Origin: Oligoflexales bacterium
GTDB lineage: Bacteria > Bdellovibrionota_B > Oligoflexia > Oligoflexales > Bog-1112
Assembly: GCA_017985985.1 (NCBI GenBank)
Contig: JAGNWK010000006.1
Coordinates: 1 to 58,500 of the forward strand
Length of the DNA: 58,500 bases
Direction of reading: 5' to 3'
Of the stretch, positions 18,140 to 26,341 are shown piece after piece; the stretch's first letter is position 1; each line of letters opens with the position of its first letter. The notes beneath the pieces were generated by a model. That model was given only the letters and a program-made list of their open reading frames with translations, was not told where the DNA came from and searched no databases. The translations under genes were made by a program, and so were the position numbers.

Positions 18140-19138
18140 GTGTCGTCACTTCAAAAAACTAAGACGGACATCTGGCATGGAAGAAAAGACAATCTCGAAA
18201 AAGAGAGGTTCTATGAATTTGTAAAAACAATTGATGATCCGGATGAAATCATTGAACCTGATCAGATCTCCTGTCTTCAAAACATAGCTTTGATAGGCTT
18301 TGCTTGCGATGAGGGGGTCAAAAGAAATCAAGGCAGGATAGGAGCCCACAAGGGGCCTCGTGCTTTAAGGAAGGCTCTGGCGAACATCTGCCCCCATACC
18401 GAAAAGACAGCTATTTATGATTTAGGAGATATTCTTTGCGAAGATGGTTCCTTAGAAAGTTCACAGAAACAACTAGGTCTGCTCATTGCCAAAGTCTTAA
18501 ATAAGAAAGATACTTTGCCCATCTTACTAGGAGGTGGTCACGAGATCGCCTGGGGGCATTGGCAGGGTATACATGATCATCTGAAAAGCAATGAACGGGT
18601 CTGTATAGTCAACTTTGACGCGCACTACGATCTGAGACCTCTCCTCGATGGTCAGAAAGGGAGTTCGGGAACACCTTTCCTGCAGATAGCAGAGCAGTGT
18701 GCAAAGGAAAAAATTCCGTTCGACTATACTTGTATTGGGATACAACAGAGTTCAAATACACCTTCTTTGCTGAGGACGGCAGAGGCCTATAAATGCAAAA
18801 CTGTTCTTGCTGATGACATTCATAATTCTGGTATCGAATCAACGCAGACTCTTTTGGCTGAGCTTGTCAAAAGAGCAGACAAGATCTATCTTACTGTATG
18901 CCTTGATGTTTTTGCGCAAGTCTTCGCACCTGGCGTCAGCGCCCCTCAGGCCCTAGGCCTATATCCTTGGCAGGTTCTTCCTCTCCTTCGTCAGCTCATC
19001 ACTTCGCCAAAAGTCATTTCTTTTGACATAGCTGAATTGAACCCTTATTTTGATTGGGATCAAAAGACGGCAAAGCTCGCTGCGCAGATTCTGCTTGATC
19101 TGATTCGAACACGAGAGCACGTTCTTCAAAAAAGCTGA
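18140..19138 (+). CDS. hutG: Formimidoylglutamase (HutG, arginase family)
   Basis: Hydrolyses N-formimidoyl-L-glutamate to glutamate and formamide, the last step of one histidine-degradation route. The 332 residues carry the binuclear manganese motifs of the ureohydrolase family: LLGGGHEIAWGHW, NFDAHYDLRP and CLDVFAQVFAPGVSAP. The GSSGTPF segment is typical of HutG. The start is GTG with AAGGA ten bases upstream. Substrate is inferred from family resemblance; agmatinase-like activity is the alternative. No hutH/U/I is nearby. Confidence 0.85.
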   Translation: MSSLQKTKTDIWHGRKDNLEKERFYEFVKTIDDPDEIIEPDQISCLQNIALIGFACDEGVKRNQGRIGAHKGPRALRKALANICPHTEKTAIYDLGDILCEDGSLESSQKQLGLLIAKVLNKKDTLPILLGGGHEIAWGHWQGIHDHLKSNERVCIVNFDAHYDLRPLLDGQKGSSGTPFLQIAEQCAKEKIPFDYTCIGIQQSSNTPSLLRTAEAYKCKTVLADDIHNSGIESTQTLLAELVKRADKIYLTVCLDVFAQVFAPGVSAPQALGLYPWQVLPLLRQLITSPKVISFDIAELNPYFDWDQKTAKLAAQILLDLIRTREHVLQKS

Positions 19139-19257
19139 CTTGACCTAGGGCAGTTGTACCAACAATTTGCCAACAAACGAATATGTCAATAAATTCGGCT
19201 CAATCCGCAGATAAAGCTGTCGGTTTTTGCTGTTTTTCCAAAATGTAAGGATATCTA

Positions 19258-20913
19258 ATGAAGAAAATACGGCGCATGCTAGTTACCACAGCCCTTCCTT
19301 ACTCAAACAGAGATCTGCACTTAGGTCACATCCTTGAGCATTGCATCACCGATTTTTGGACACGTTTCCAAAAAATGAGAGGAAATGATTGTCTCAGTAT
19401 TTGTGCCGACGATAGTCACGGTGCTCCTATCATGGTTGAAGCTAGAAAGAGAAATATCGATCCCGAACAGCATATCACCCACATGAAACAAATGCATATC
19501 GATGATTTGAAAGCCTTCGGAGTGCATTACGATCATTATTCATCTACGCACACTCAAACAAATAAAGATTTGTGTGACTTGATTTATAGGTCTCTCAAAG
19601 ACGAGGGATCGATCGTCAACCGCTTCTTAAAGCAATACTACTGTGAAAAAGACTTGATGTTTTTGCCAGACCGATTTGTGCAGGGGTCTTGCCCGCGCTG
19701 CGATGCTCCTGCCCAATATGGAGACAGTTGTGATAAATGTGGAGCGGTGTATACGCCAGAGGAACTAAAAAATCCCCAGTGCTCTATGTGCAAGGGAACT
19801 CCAGTCATTAAAAGCTCAGAACATTTCTTTGTGCGTCTATCGCCCTATAAAGATTTCTTAAGAGAATGGGTAGCAGGACATACACCTCCTGCTATTGCCA
19901 ATAAGCTCCTAGAATGGTTGGATGCCGATTTGGCAGACTGGTGTTTTACAAGAGACTTTCCTTATTTTGGCTTTGAGTTACCAGATGTAAAGGGGAAGTT
20001 TTATTACGTCTGGTTTGATGCGCCAATTGGCTACATAGCAACTACCAAAGAGTGGTGTGAGGCGAACAATCGTCACTTCGATGAATTTTGGAAAAGTAAA
20101 GACTGTGAAATCTATCACAACATAGGAAAAGATATCTTTTATTTTCACTCTCTCTTCTGGCCTACCATGCTTAAGGCTGCATCTTTTACTCTGCCCAAAG
20201 AAATTTGGGTGCACGGAATGTTGACAAGCAACGGAGAGAAACTCTCTAAATCGAAGGGAACCTTTATCAATGCAAAAACTTATCTGGAATATTTAGATCC
20301 GGAATATTTGAGATATTATTTTGCTTGCAAACTGTCGAGTAGTATCGATGATATCGATTTAAATTTTAACGATTTTTCTTCACGTGTAAATTCTGATCTA
20401 GTCGGTAAAATCACGAATATTTTATCCCGAAGTGCACAACTCTTAAATAAAAAAATGGACAGTCATTTAGGTGCATTCAATGAGGAGGGGAACCTACTTT
20501 TTTCTCATTTTTTAGATCGTTCGGAAGTGATTGCAGGACATTATGAGAAAAGAGATTTTGCAAAAGCCATGTTAGAGATTCGCTCTCTAGCAGACTTAGC
20601 AAATAAATATGCAGATGATAACGCTCCGTGGAGAGAGTGGGAAAAAAACCCAGAAGGAGCTCGAACAGTTCTTACCGTCTGTATCAACTTATTCCGCATT
20701 CTTGCTATGTATCTTAAACCGATCCTACCTCACTACGTCGAAAAAGTTGAGAATTTTCTAGGAGATAGCGCCTACACCTGGGAAAGCTTGACAAATAAGC
20801 TAGAAAATAGAACACTGCGTCCCTATTTGCATATTTTGTCGAGACTCGATGACAAAAAAATAAGCTCTCTTATTGCGGATAGTGCAGCTATCCAGAAGCT
20901 TCATGCGGAATAG
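19258..20913 (+). CDS. metG: Methionyl-tRNA synthetase
   Basis: Charges tRNA-Met. The 551 residues contain HLGH (HIGH motif) in LPYSNRDLHLGHILEH and a four-cysteine zinc knuckle region (CPRC, CDKC, CSMC). The KMSKS loop is KLSKSKG near residue 325, and an anticodon-binding helical domain follows. The C-terminal EMAP/dimerisation domain of some bacteria is absent, so a monomer is likely. Start supported by AAGGA. Confidence 0.97.
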   Translation: MKKIRRMLVTTALPYSNRDLHLGHILEHCITDFWTRFQKMRGNDCLSICADDSHGAPIMVEARKRNIDPEQHITHMKQMHIDDLKAFGVHYDHYSSTHTQTNKDLCDLIYRSLKDEGSIVNRFLKQYYCEKDLMFLPDRFVQGSCPRCDAPAQYGDSCDKCGAVYTPEELKNPQCSMCKGTPVIKSSEHFFVRLSPYKDFLREWVAGHTPPAIANKLLEWLDADLADWCFTRDFPYFGFELPDVKGKFYYVWFDAPIGYIATTKEWCEANNRHFDEFWKSKDCEIYHNIGKDIFYFHSLFWPTMLKAASFTLPKEIWVHGMLTSNGEKLSKSKGTFINAKTYLEYLDPEYLRYYFACKLSSSIDDIDLNFNDFSSRVNSDLVGKITNILSRSAQLLNKKMDSHLGAFNEEGNLLFSHFLDRSEVIAGHYEKRDFAKAMLEIRSLADLANKYADDNAPWREWEKNPEGARTVLTVCINLFRILAMYLKPILPHYVEKVENFLGDSAYTWESLTNKLENRTLRPYLHILSRLDDKKISSLIADSAAIQKLHAE

Positions 20914-20941
20914 GGATGTTTAACAGCTTAAGGAATTGTTC

Positions 20942-22441
20942 ATGTTTAAAGTTGTATGCTTATTAATAGCTTTTCTTTCTTCTTTATACTCGTGCAATAA
21001 TGGCTCCAGTATCAGACCAACTTCATTGGTTAACTCTGCCGCCACAAAAAAACCTGCACCTGTAAAAAAAGATTCCACAGATTCAAAAAAAGACGATGAT
21101 AACAAACGCTTTGAAAAGATTGCCGTAGAGCAGGGCATCCAAGCAAAAAAAACTGCTGACCACGATCCATTTGGTAAAGAAGATAGACACCAGGAACCAT
21201 CAAAAACAGACCAGCGAGCAGCTACAGACAACGGAAAAGACAAGACAGAACTTAATAAAAAAGGAGAGCAAAGCCCAACGCTATGCTCAAATAAACAAAC
21301 AAAGTCTTGTCCGGAAGATCTTTCGAAGAATCCAGCTCAAGTCAAAAAACCGTCCTTGACAGGATCGGGATCGTTTGGAGCAAATCAAGGTGCTGTACCC
21401 TCTGGAAAGCAAGAAATTAAAATAGAAGCTGAAAAAAATGGAGCCGTACCTGCTGAAGAGAAGAGAGTAGTTAAAGAAGAGAAGGTGGAGGGGAAAGTCC
21501 AGAGCAAAAAAGTAGAAGAGACGAAGGTTGAGGTAAAAGTTCCGACAAGAAAACTTACTCCCTTGAGCGAATTCAAAAAAGTGAGCGTCTTAGGTGGAAC
21601 AATATGGTCTGGGTTTCTGCATGATATGCCGTTTGGAATGGATGCAACAGCTAGCCCCCACTCTGAAGAACACATGGAAGACAACTACTCAAATCTGACG
21701 AGCTACTTGACCAGTATTCGAAAAAAAGCAGCTAAGATCCCAACCTTTTTTGAAATTCTAAAAAAAGACCTACTCGAACTTTACCAAAACGTAGGAAAAG
21801 GTTTCCCCTACCTCAAAAGCATAGACTCACTCAACGTGTCGACTTTCTTCCATCATGGTGCTTTAGATGAGCAGGTGTCTGCTGGGACTTCCGCCCTAGC
21901 AGGAGATGATCTTGTGCTGTTCTCTCCAAGTTTTGATGACTACTGTGCTGTAACGCCACTTGATATGGAGAGCAAATACGGAGGTCAGCTTCGCTCACTC
22001 TACTCAAGTCTTGGACATAAATCTGTTCTTGTGCTCTTACCAGCGTATAAGTTAGAATCTTTGAGGTCGATTGATGCTAATCAAGATGCATTCCGGTATG
22101 GGCCAGTACTTAGCTTACAGTGTAGACACATTCGGGATCAGCAGGTGTTCAAAGCTCTAGTCCCGATGCCTATGGACCAGGTCCTTTTCCCCAAGCTCTG
22201 TCCGGCCCTGCAAGATCCAGACACTCTATTGCTGGAGCGAAACCAAACACGTGTTGCTAAATTTTTAAAAGACCTCGCGGCCACTCTCGAGACGAAGGAT
22301 GGGGCTCAGGTTAGATTCTTGGATTCTTTATCCGAATTTAAGCCAAGTTCCAATGAACTTGCTATTGACTGCCTCCACCCCAGCACAGAGGGTCTTCGTA
22401 AACTTGACTCTGCACTTATGGAGCTTTTTAGAAAAACCTGA
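20942..22441 (+). CDS. SGNH-like lipoprotein with long charged linker
   Basis: 499 residues from the ATG at 20942 (AAGGA upstream). Lipobox LYSC (Cys ~17). Residues ~20-200 are a Lys/Glu/Asp/Ser-rich low-complexity stalk. Residues ~205-495 resemble an SGNH/GDSL (phospholipase B-like) fold: block I VSVLGGTIWSGFLHDMP and block V AIDCLHPSTEGLRKLD with a DxxH dyad. The block I serine of GDS is not present (GGT), so activity is doubtful. Stop overlaps the next ATG by one base (TGATG), which couples it to the UPF0104 protein. Confidence 0.6.
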   Translation: MFKVVCLLIAFLSSLYSCNNGSSIRPTSLVNSAATKKPAPVKKDSTDSKKDDDNKRFEKIAVEQGIQAKKTADHDPFGKEDRHQEPSKTDQRAATDNGKDKTELNKKGEQSPTLCSNKQTKSCPEDLSKNPAQVKKPSLTGSGSFGANQGAVPSGKQEIKIEAEKNGAVPAEEKRVVKEEKVEGKVQSKKVEETKVEVKVPTRKLTPLSEFKKVSVLGGTIWSGFLHDMPFGMDATASPHSEEHMEDNYSNLTSYLTSIRKKAAKIPTFFEILKKDLLELYQNVGKGFPYLKSIDSLNVSTFFHHGALDEQVSAGTSALAGDDLVLFSPSFDDYCAVTPLDMESKYGGQLRSLYSSLGHKSVLVLLPAYKLESLRSIDANQDAFRYGPVLSLQCRHIRDQQVFKALVPMPMDQVLFPKLCPALQDPDTLLLERNQTRVAKFLKDLAATLETKDGAQVRFLDSLSEFKPSSNELAIDCLHPSTEGLRKLDSALMELFRKT

Positions 22442-23469
22442 TGGAAAATAAAGAAAAATCTTATCGCTTTTTTTTCATTCTAATTCTTAAATTTAGTGTT
22501 GTTTTGGCGGCTCTATCTTGGCTAGTGAGAAGCGAGAAAATAGATTTTTCAACGGTCCCGACCCTTTTTCAGGACCCCTATATTATCCTGGGTCACCTGG
22601 GTGTTTGGCTCTTCGGTGTTGTCCTTATGACGAGTCTCCGCTGGTTTTTTTTACTGAAAGCCATGGGGCTTCACCTCACCCTGCGAAAAACCATTTCCTT
22701 CAACCTTATCGGCTACTTTTTTAATATGTTCGCCCCTGGTGCCGTCGGAGGGGACCTCGTCAAAGCCATTTATGTTTATCGAGAACAAGTTATCCAGGAG
22801 AAGACCCGCGCCCTACTTTCCATCATTTTAGACCGGGTCCTTGGTCTATACTCCATCTTCATGTTGGCTTCTGTGGGCATCCTTCTCAATGTAAACTATG
22901 CCTTCAGTCGACCAAGTCTTGGCTTGATCAGTCTCTTCGTTCTTAGCTGTTGGGCTTCGCTGACGGCTTTCTTTCTCAGTGTCATGATGAGTTCAAGGAT
23001 CAGTAACGATCCGTTTTCTAAGTTGTTTTCTAAAAATATCCCTGGGTTTAAACTTCTTAACCGGGTTTATAGTGCCCTGCTCTCCATTCGTTCTAAGCCT
23101 CTCCATTTTTTAGCTGCGGCCTTGTTTAGCTGCCTATTTCAAATGACCTACATGTCCTTTTTCTTTTTTATTACCTGCAAACTCAGCTCGAGTCCTTTCA
23201 AATGGGCCGAGTTTCTTGTTGTCTTCCCCATAGGGGCTCTCAGCACAGCTCTTCCTATCGCTCCGGGAGGGTTTGGGGTTGGTCACCTGGCGTTTGAAAG
23301 GACCTTTTCTTTGATTGGCGTTAAAGAGGGGGCTTATGTATTCAATGTTGTCTTTCTAGGGCAAGCTGTCCTCAGTCTGCTTGGGATGATCCCCTATTTC
23401 CTTCATAGATCCCCGGGGAGGAAGCTAGATGAAGAGCGTAGCCGTGTATTACAGGGTCTCGACGGATAA
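22441..23469 (+). CDS. UPF0104 / lysylphosphatidylglycerol synthase-like flippase membrane protein
   Basis: 342 residues with about eight hydrophobic helices. The family signature is seen in FNLIGYFFNMFAPGAVGGDLVKAIYVYRE (read in parts) and LSTALPIAPGGFGVGHLAFE. This is the transmembrane half of MprF-type proteins (AglD/YbhN group) without the synthase domain. It is thought to move lipids or lipid-linked compounds across the membrane. Coupled to the upstream SGNH-like lipoprotein; the last 41 bases overlap the recombinase gene. Confidence 0.85.
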   Translation: MENKEKSYRFFFILILKFSVVLAALSWLVRSEKIDFSTVPTLFQDPYIILGHLGVWLFGVVLMTSLRWFFLLKAMGLHLTLRKTISFNLIGYFFNMFAPGAVGGDLVKAIYVYREQVIQEKTRALLSIILDRVLGLYSIFMLASVGILLNVNYAFSRPSLGLISLFVLSCWASLTAFFLSVMMSSRISNDPFSKLFSKNIPGFKLLNRVYSALLSIRSKPLHFLAAALFSCLFQMTYMSFFFFITCKLSSSPFKWAEFLVVFPIGALSTALPIAPGGFGVGHLAFERTFSLIGVKEGAYVFNVVFLGQAVLSLLGMIPYFLHRSPGRKLDEERSRVLQGLDG

Positions 23470-24037
23470 ACAAGATGTTGAAAGCCAACGCCATGCAGTA
23501 GAAAAATGGCTAGATGAGCTTCCTGAAATAAAAAAACCAGAAAAGATCCACTGTTTTCAGGATGAAGGGATTTCAGGTAGCAGCATAAATAGGCCCGCCT
23601 TCAAAAAAATGCTGGATGCTGCTTATGCCGGAAAAATAGATACGATTATCGTGTATCGACTCGATCGATTCAGCAGACACGCAACGACAGCCATCCGCCT
23701 TATCCTCAACCTAGATGAAATAGGCGTGATTTTTATTTCGGTCACCCAGCCTGTTTTGAATTTTAGTCTTGAAAATCCTTTTCGGAGGACTATGCTGGCT
23801 GCCTTTGCGGAGATCGCAGAACTTGAAAGAGAGACTATTGTCGCTAGAGTCGTTTCGGGCTTGGAAGCAGCTCGAAAAAGAGGTGTAGTTTTAGGTGCCC
23901 CTAAAAAGATCACTGAAGAGAAGAGAGAAGAGATCCTTAAACTTAGAAAAAGCGGTCACTCTATCCGGAATATCGCTCATCTAGTCGGTCTCAGTGTGGG
24001 ATCTGTCGCACAGACAGTCCAATCTGTAAAAGAGTGA
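23429..24037 (+). CDS. Small serine recombinase (resolvase/invertase family)
   Basis: 202 residues. Catalytic Ser in VYYRVSTDKQ (residue ~11), the arginine motif YRLDRFSRH, the E-helix region AEIAELERETIVARVVSGLE, and a C-terminal helix-turn-helix (GHSIRNIAHLVGLSVGSVAQTV). GGAGG precedes the ATG at good spacing. It starts inside the UPF0104 gene (41-base overlap). No transposase, terminal repeats or obvious invertible segment flanks it, so its site and role (resolution, inversion, or a domesticated remnant) are unknown. Confidence 0.9.
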   Translation: MKSVAVYYRVSTDKQDVESQRHAVEKWLDELPEIKKPEKIHCFQDEGISGSSINRPAFKKMLDAAYAGKIDTIIVYRLDRFSRHATTAIRLILNLDEIGVIFISVTQPVLNFSLENPFRRTMLAAFAEIAELERETIVARVVSGLEAARKRGVVLGAPKKITEEKREEILKLRKSGHSIRNIAHLVGLSVGSVAQTVQSVKE

Positions 24038-24080
24038 GACGACGCTAGCAGCCACCATCACAAACATCTCAGAGCCCTTG

Positions 24081-25283
24081 ATGAAAAACTTGATAAAAAG
24101 TTTAAATGCTACCCTTTTGGTCGCAGGAACCTGTATCGGGGGGGGAATGCTAGCCCTTCCTGTTATGGCAGGAAAAGTTGGGCTTTTCCCAGCTAGTGTA
24201 ATGATGTTCCTTGCCTGGATCTTCATGACAATCACTGGTCTTTTTTATCTAGAAGCAACCTTGTGGATGAATCAAGAAGATGCTCATCTCATCTCGATCT
24301 CCTCCAGGCTGCTAGGACGCTATGCTCCTACGATCTGCTGGGTCATATACCTTTTCATAGCTTATGCTTCGCTTGTTGCCTATCTCTCTGGCAGTGGGGC
24401 CTTGCTTCGCTCATTTACCTTACTGTTCTTCCCTCATCTTTCAGTTTTTTCTCTAAATCTTATCTATTCTTCGGTGTTTTTCGTGATTATTTGGCTAGGG
24501 AAACCTCTTACAGAGAACCTCAACGCCATCATGACTTTTCTTATGTTCACTTTTTTCTTCATTCTTGCCGGATATGGTGCCAGTGAAGAGGGTTCTGAAC
24601 CGATCATGAGAAGTTTGTGGGATGGTAAAAGTATGTTCCTGCTTTTACCCCTTCTTTTGACGACGTTTAGCTATCCAGGTATAGTCCCTGTGCTCGTAAA
24701 TTATCTTGATCGAGATGCTAAAAAAGTTCGAATATCTGTGATTGCAGGCACAAGCTTAACTTTTTTAGCCTATTTTATATGGATGCTGGTCATTCTGCGG
24801 CAAGTCCCTTACGAAGGCGATCATGGCTTGAAAATAGCAAGGGAACTCGATTTTCCAGCAACGGAAACTCTGCGTTATTTTTTCCATTCACCAATGGTCG
24901 TTCACTGTGGCCAGGCCTTTGCATTCCTTGCTATGGCTACGTCTTTTCTCGGAGTGTCTCTTGGTCTTTATCATTTTCTTTCAGATGGACTTAAAACAGC
25001 GAAGGTTCCTGCTGGGAAATTTTTTATTTGCCTTCTCATTAGCGTACCGACCCTGATGATCACAAGCTGCTTTGATAAAATTTTTTTCCATGCTCTGAAT
25101 CTTTCTGGCGGACTGGGAGACTCCTTGCTAAGTGGACTCATTCCTAGTCTCATGGTTTGGTCTGGTCGATATCGGATGAACTTAAAAAGTGAATTTCAGA
25201 TGGAGGGAGGTAAAGTTACTCTTTACCTGTCAGTTTTGTTTTTTGGCTGTATCTTCCTCTATGAAATTATCAAATGGTTCTAG
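24081..25283 (+). CDS. Aromatic amino acid permease (HAAAP family, TyrP/Mtr-like)
   Basis: Secondary transporter, 400 residues, about eleven helices. The N-terminal signature LLVAGTCIGGGMLALPVMAG is typical of tyrosine/tryptophan-specific HAAAP permeases. LLTTFSYPGIVPVLVNYLDRD and FLGVSLGLYHFLSDGL also fit. It likely imports tyrosine or tryptophan by proton symport, which would suit the hpd/hmgA tyrosine route at 45-47 kb. A TTG three bases upstream is also in frame; ATG is preferred. Confidence 0.88.
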   Translation: MKNLIKSLNATLLVAGTCIGGGMLALPVMAGKVGLFPASVMMFLAWIFMTITGLFYLEATLWMNQEDAHLISISSRLLGRYAPTICWVIYLFIAYASLVAYLSGSGALLRSFTLLFFPHLSVFSLNLIYSSVFFVIIWLGKPLTENLNAIMTFLMFTFFFILAGYGASEEGSEPIMRSLWDGKSMFLLLPLLLTTFSYPGIVPVLVNYLDRDAKKVRISVIAGTSLTFLAYFIWMLVILRQVPYEGDHGLKIARELDFPATETLRYFFHSPMVVHCGQAFAFLAMATSFLGVSLGLYHFLSDGLKTAKVPAGKFFICLLISVPTLMITSCFDKIFFHALNLSGGLGDSLLSGLIPSLMVWSGRYRMNLKSEFQMEGGKVTLYLSVLFFGCIFLYEIIKWF

Positions 25284-25604
25284 ACATGTTCTAACTTAAT
25301 TTATCTTTTTGAGATCACCTTAACCGAAGGACATTGACCTGACCGCCAATGTCATTCGGTTAAGGCAGAATTCCTTAATCGTCTACTTTATCTAGCTCGA
25401 TACCCCTCGACTTCGCTCGGGGTGACGGGGGCTTTAACAAGTTGGGAGGACGTCACCCCGAGCGAAGTCGAGGGGTATCTTGCCTTAACCGAATGACATT
25501 GACCTACCGCCTAACGGCCTCGTTCCTCGGCCTTCGGCGTAGTGATGGCAGTGATTGACAGTGTCCGTCATCCCCAACGAAGGCCGTCTGGGGATCTCTT
25601 GCGA
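25284..25604. other. Intergenic region made of nested inverted repeats
   Basis: A hairpin at 25318-25365 (CCTTAACCGAA with TTCGGTTAAGG, plus GACATTG/CAATGTC) is followed by a 29-bp perfect inverted repeat (25399-25427 and 25451-25479). Its core is CCTCGACTTCGCTCGGGGTG. Another copy of the CCTTAACCGAATGACATTGACC motif sits at 25482-25504. It has no gene. Confidence 0.75.
25399..25479. repeat. 29-bp perfect inverted repeat, dispersed type C
   Basis: GATACCCCTCGACTTCGCTC and its complement arm pair exactly with a 23-base spacer. The CACCCCGAGCGAAGTCGAGG core is a palindromic motif scattered in many unrelated genomes. A diverged partner lies at 32209-32240. Confidence 0.75.
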
Positions 25605-26333
25605 ATGATCAGTAACTCATGGAGTGATATCTTGAACGAACCGTTACTCGAACTTGAGAATCTTCAATTTGGATGGGATAAAAAGCACCCCTCACTGCTC
25701 AAGATTAATTCTTTTACGCTCAATAAAGGGGAAAGAGTTCTTATCCAAGGGCATAGTGGCAGTGGGAAGAGCACCTTACTAGGACTGATAGCTGGAGTCA
25801 TTCCAGCCCAGCAGGGGCAAATCCGTATTTTAGGAAAAAATATGATGGATCTTTCCCCATCAAATCGGGATCTTTTTCGAGCCGATCATATGGGTTTCAT
25901 CTTTCAAATGTTTAATCTTTTACCTTACCTCACAGTCCTAGAAAATGTGACTCTTGGACTCAAGTTTTCCTCAGTTAAATCTTCTAAATTAAAACAAAAG
26001 TCTCGTTCTCCTGAAGAGGAAGCCCAAAGACTCTTGTCAGATCTGGGCCTGGATCCCCTAGTCTTCTTGGACAGAAAAGTCGCTGATTTAAGCATGGGAC
26101 AGCAGCAACGAGTCGCAGCAGCTCGAGCCTTCATCGGCTCCCCAGAACTTATCATTGCAGATGAACCTAGTTCAGCCCTAGATCCAAGCAGCAGAGAGAG
26201 CTTTCTTAAACTTCTGTTTGAAGAGGGACAGCGATCTGCTAGTTCTCTACTTTATGTGAGCCATGATGCGGACTCGTCTTTCAGGACTTTGTTTGACCGA
26301 GTTCTTGGCCCACAAGACTTCACTTCATCTTAA
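25605..26333 (+). CDS. ABC transporter ATP-binding protein (LolD/MacB-type)
   Basis: ATPase subunit, ~242 residues. Walker A GHSGSGKSTLLG, Q-loop FIFQMFNLLPYLTV, signature DLSMGQQQRVAAARAF, Walker B LIIADEPSSALDP and the switch His in YVSHDADS. Start at 25605 is chosen because the in-frame extension to 25542 lies in repeat-derived DNA. It is eight bases from the permease gene and forms a type-VII-like ABC pair with it. Confidence 0.9.
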   Translation: MISNSWSDILNEPLLELENLQFGWDKKHPSLLKINSFTLNKGERVLIQGHSGSGKSTLLGLIAGVIPAQQGQIRILGKNMMDLSPSNRDLFRADHMGFIFQMFNLLPYLTVLENVTLGLKFSSVKSSKLKQKSRSPEEEAQRLLSDLGLDPLVFLDRKVADLSMGQQQRVAAARAFIGSPELIIADEPSSALDPSSRESFLKLLFEEGQRSASSLLYVSHDADSSFRTLFDRVLGPQDFTSS

Positions 26334-26341
26334 GAGGTCCT

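Noticed and set aside
23429..24037. Transposon resolvase as part of a transposon
   Set aside because: No transposase or terminal repeats in the flanks; surrounding genes look chromosomal.
25318..25504. Insertion sequence ends
   Set aside because: No transposase frame lies between the inverted repeats and spacing is only tens of bases.
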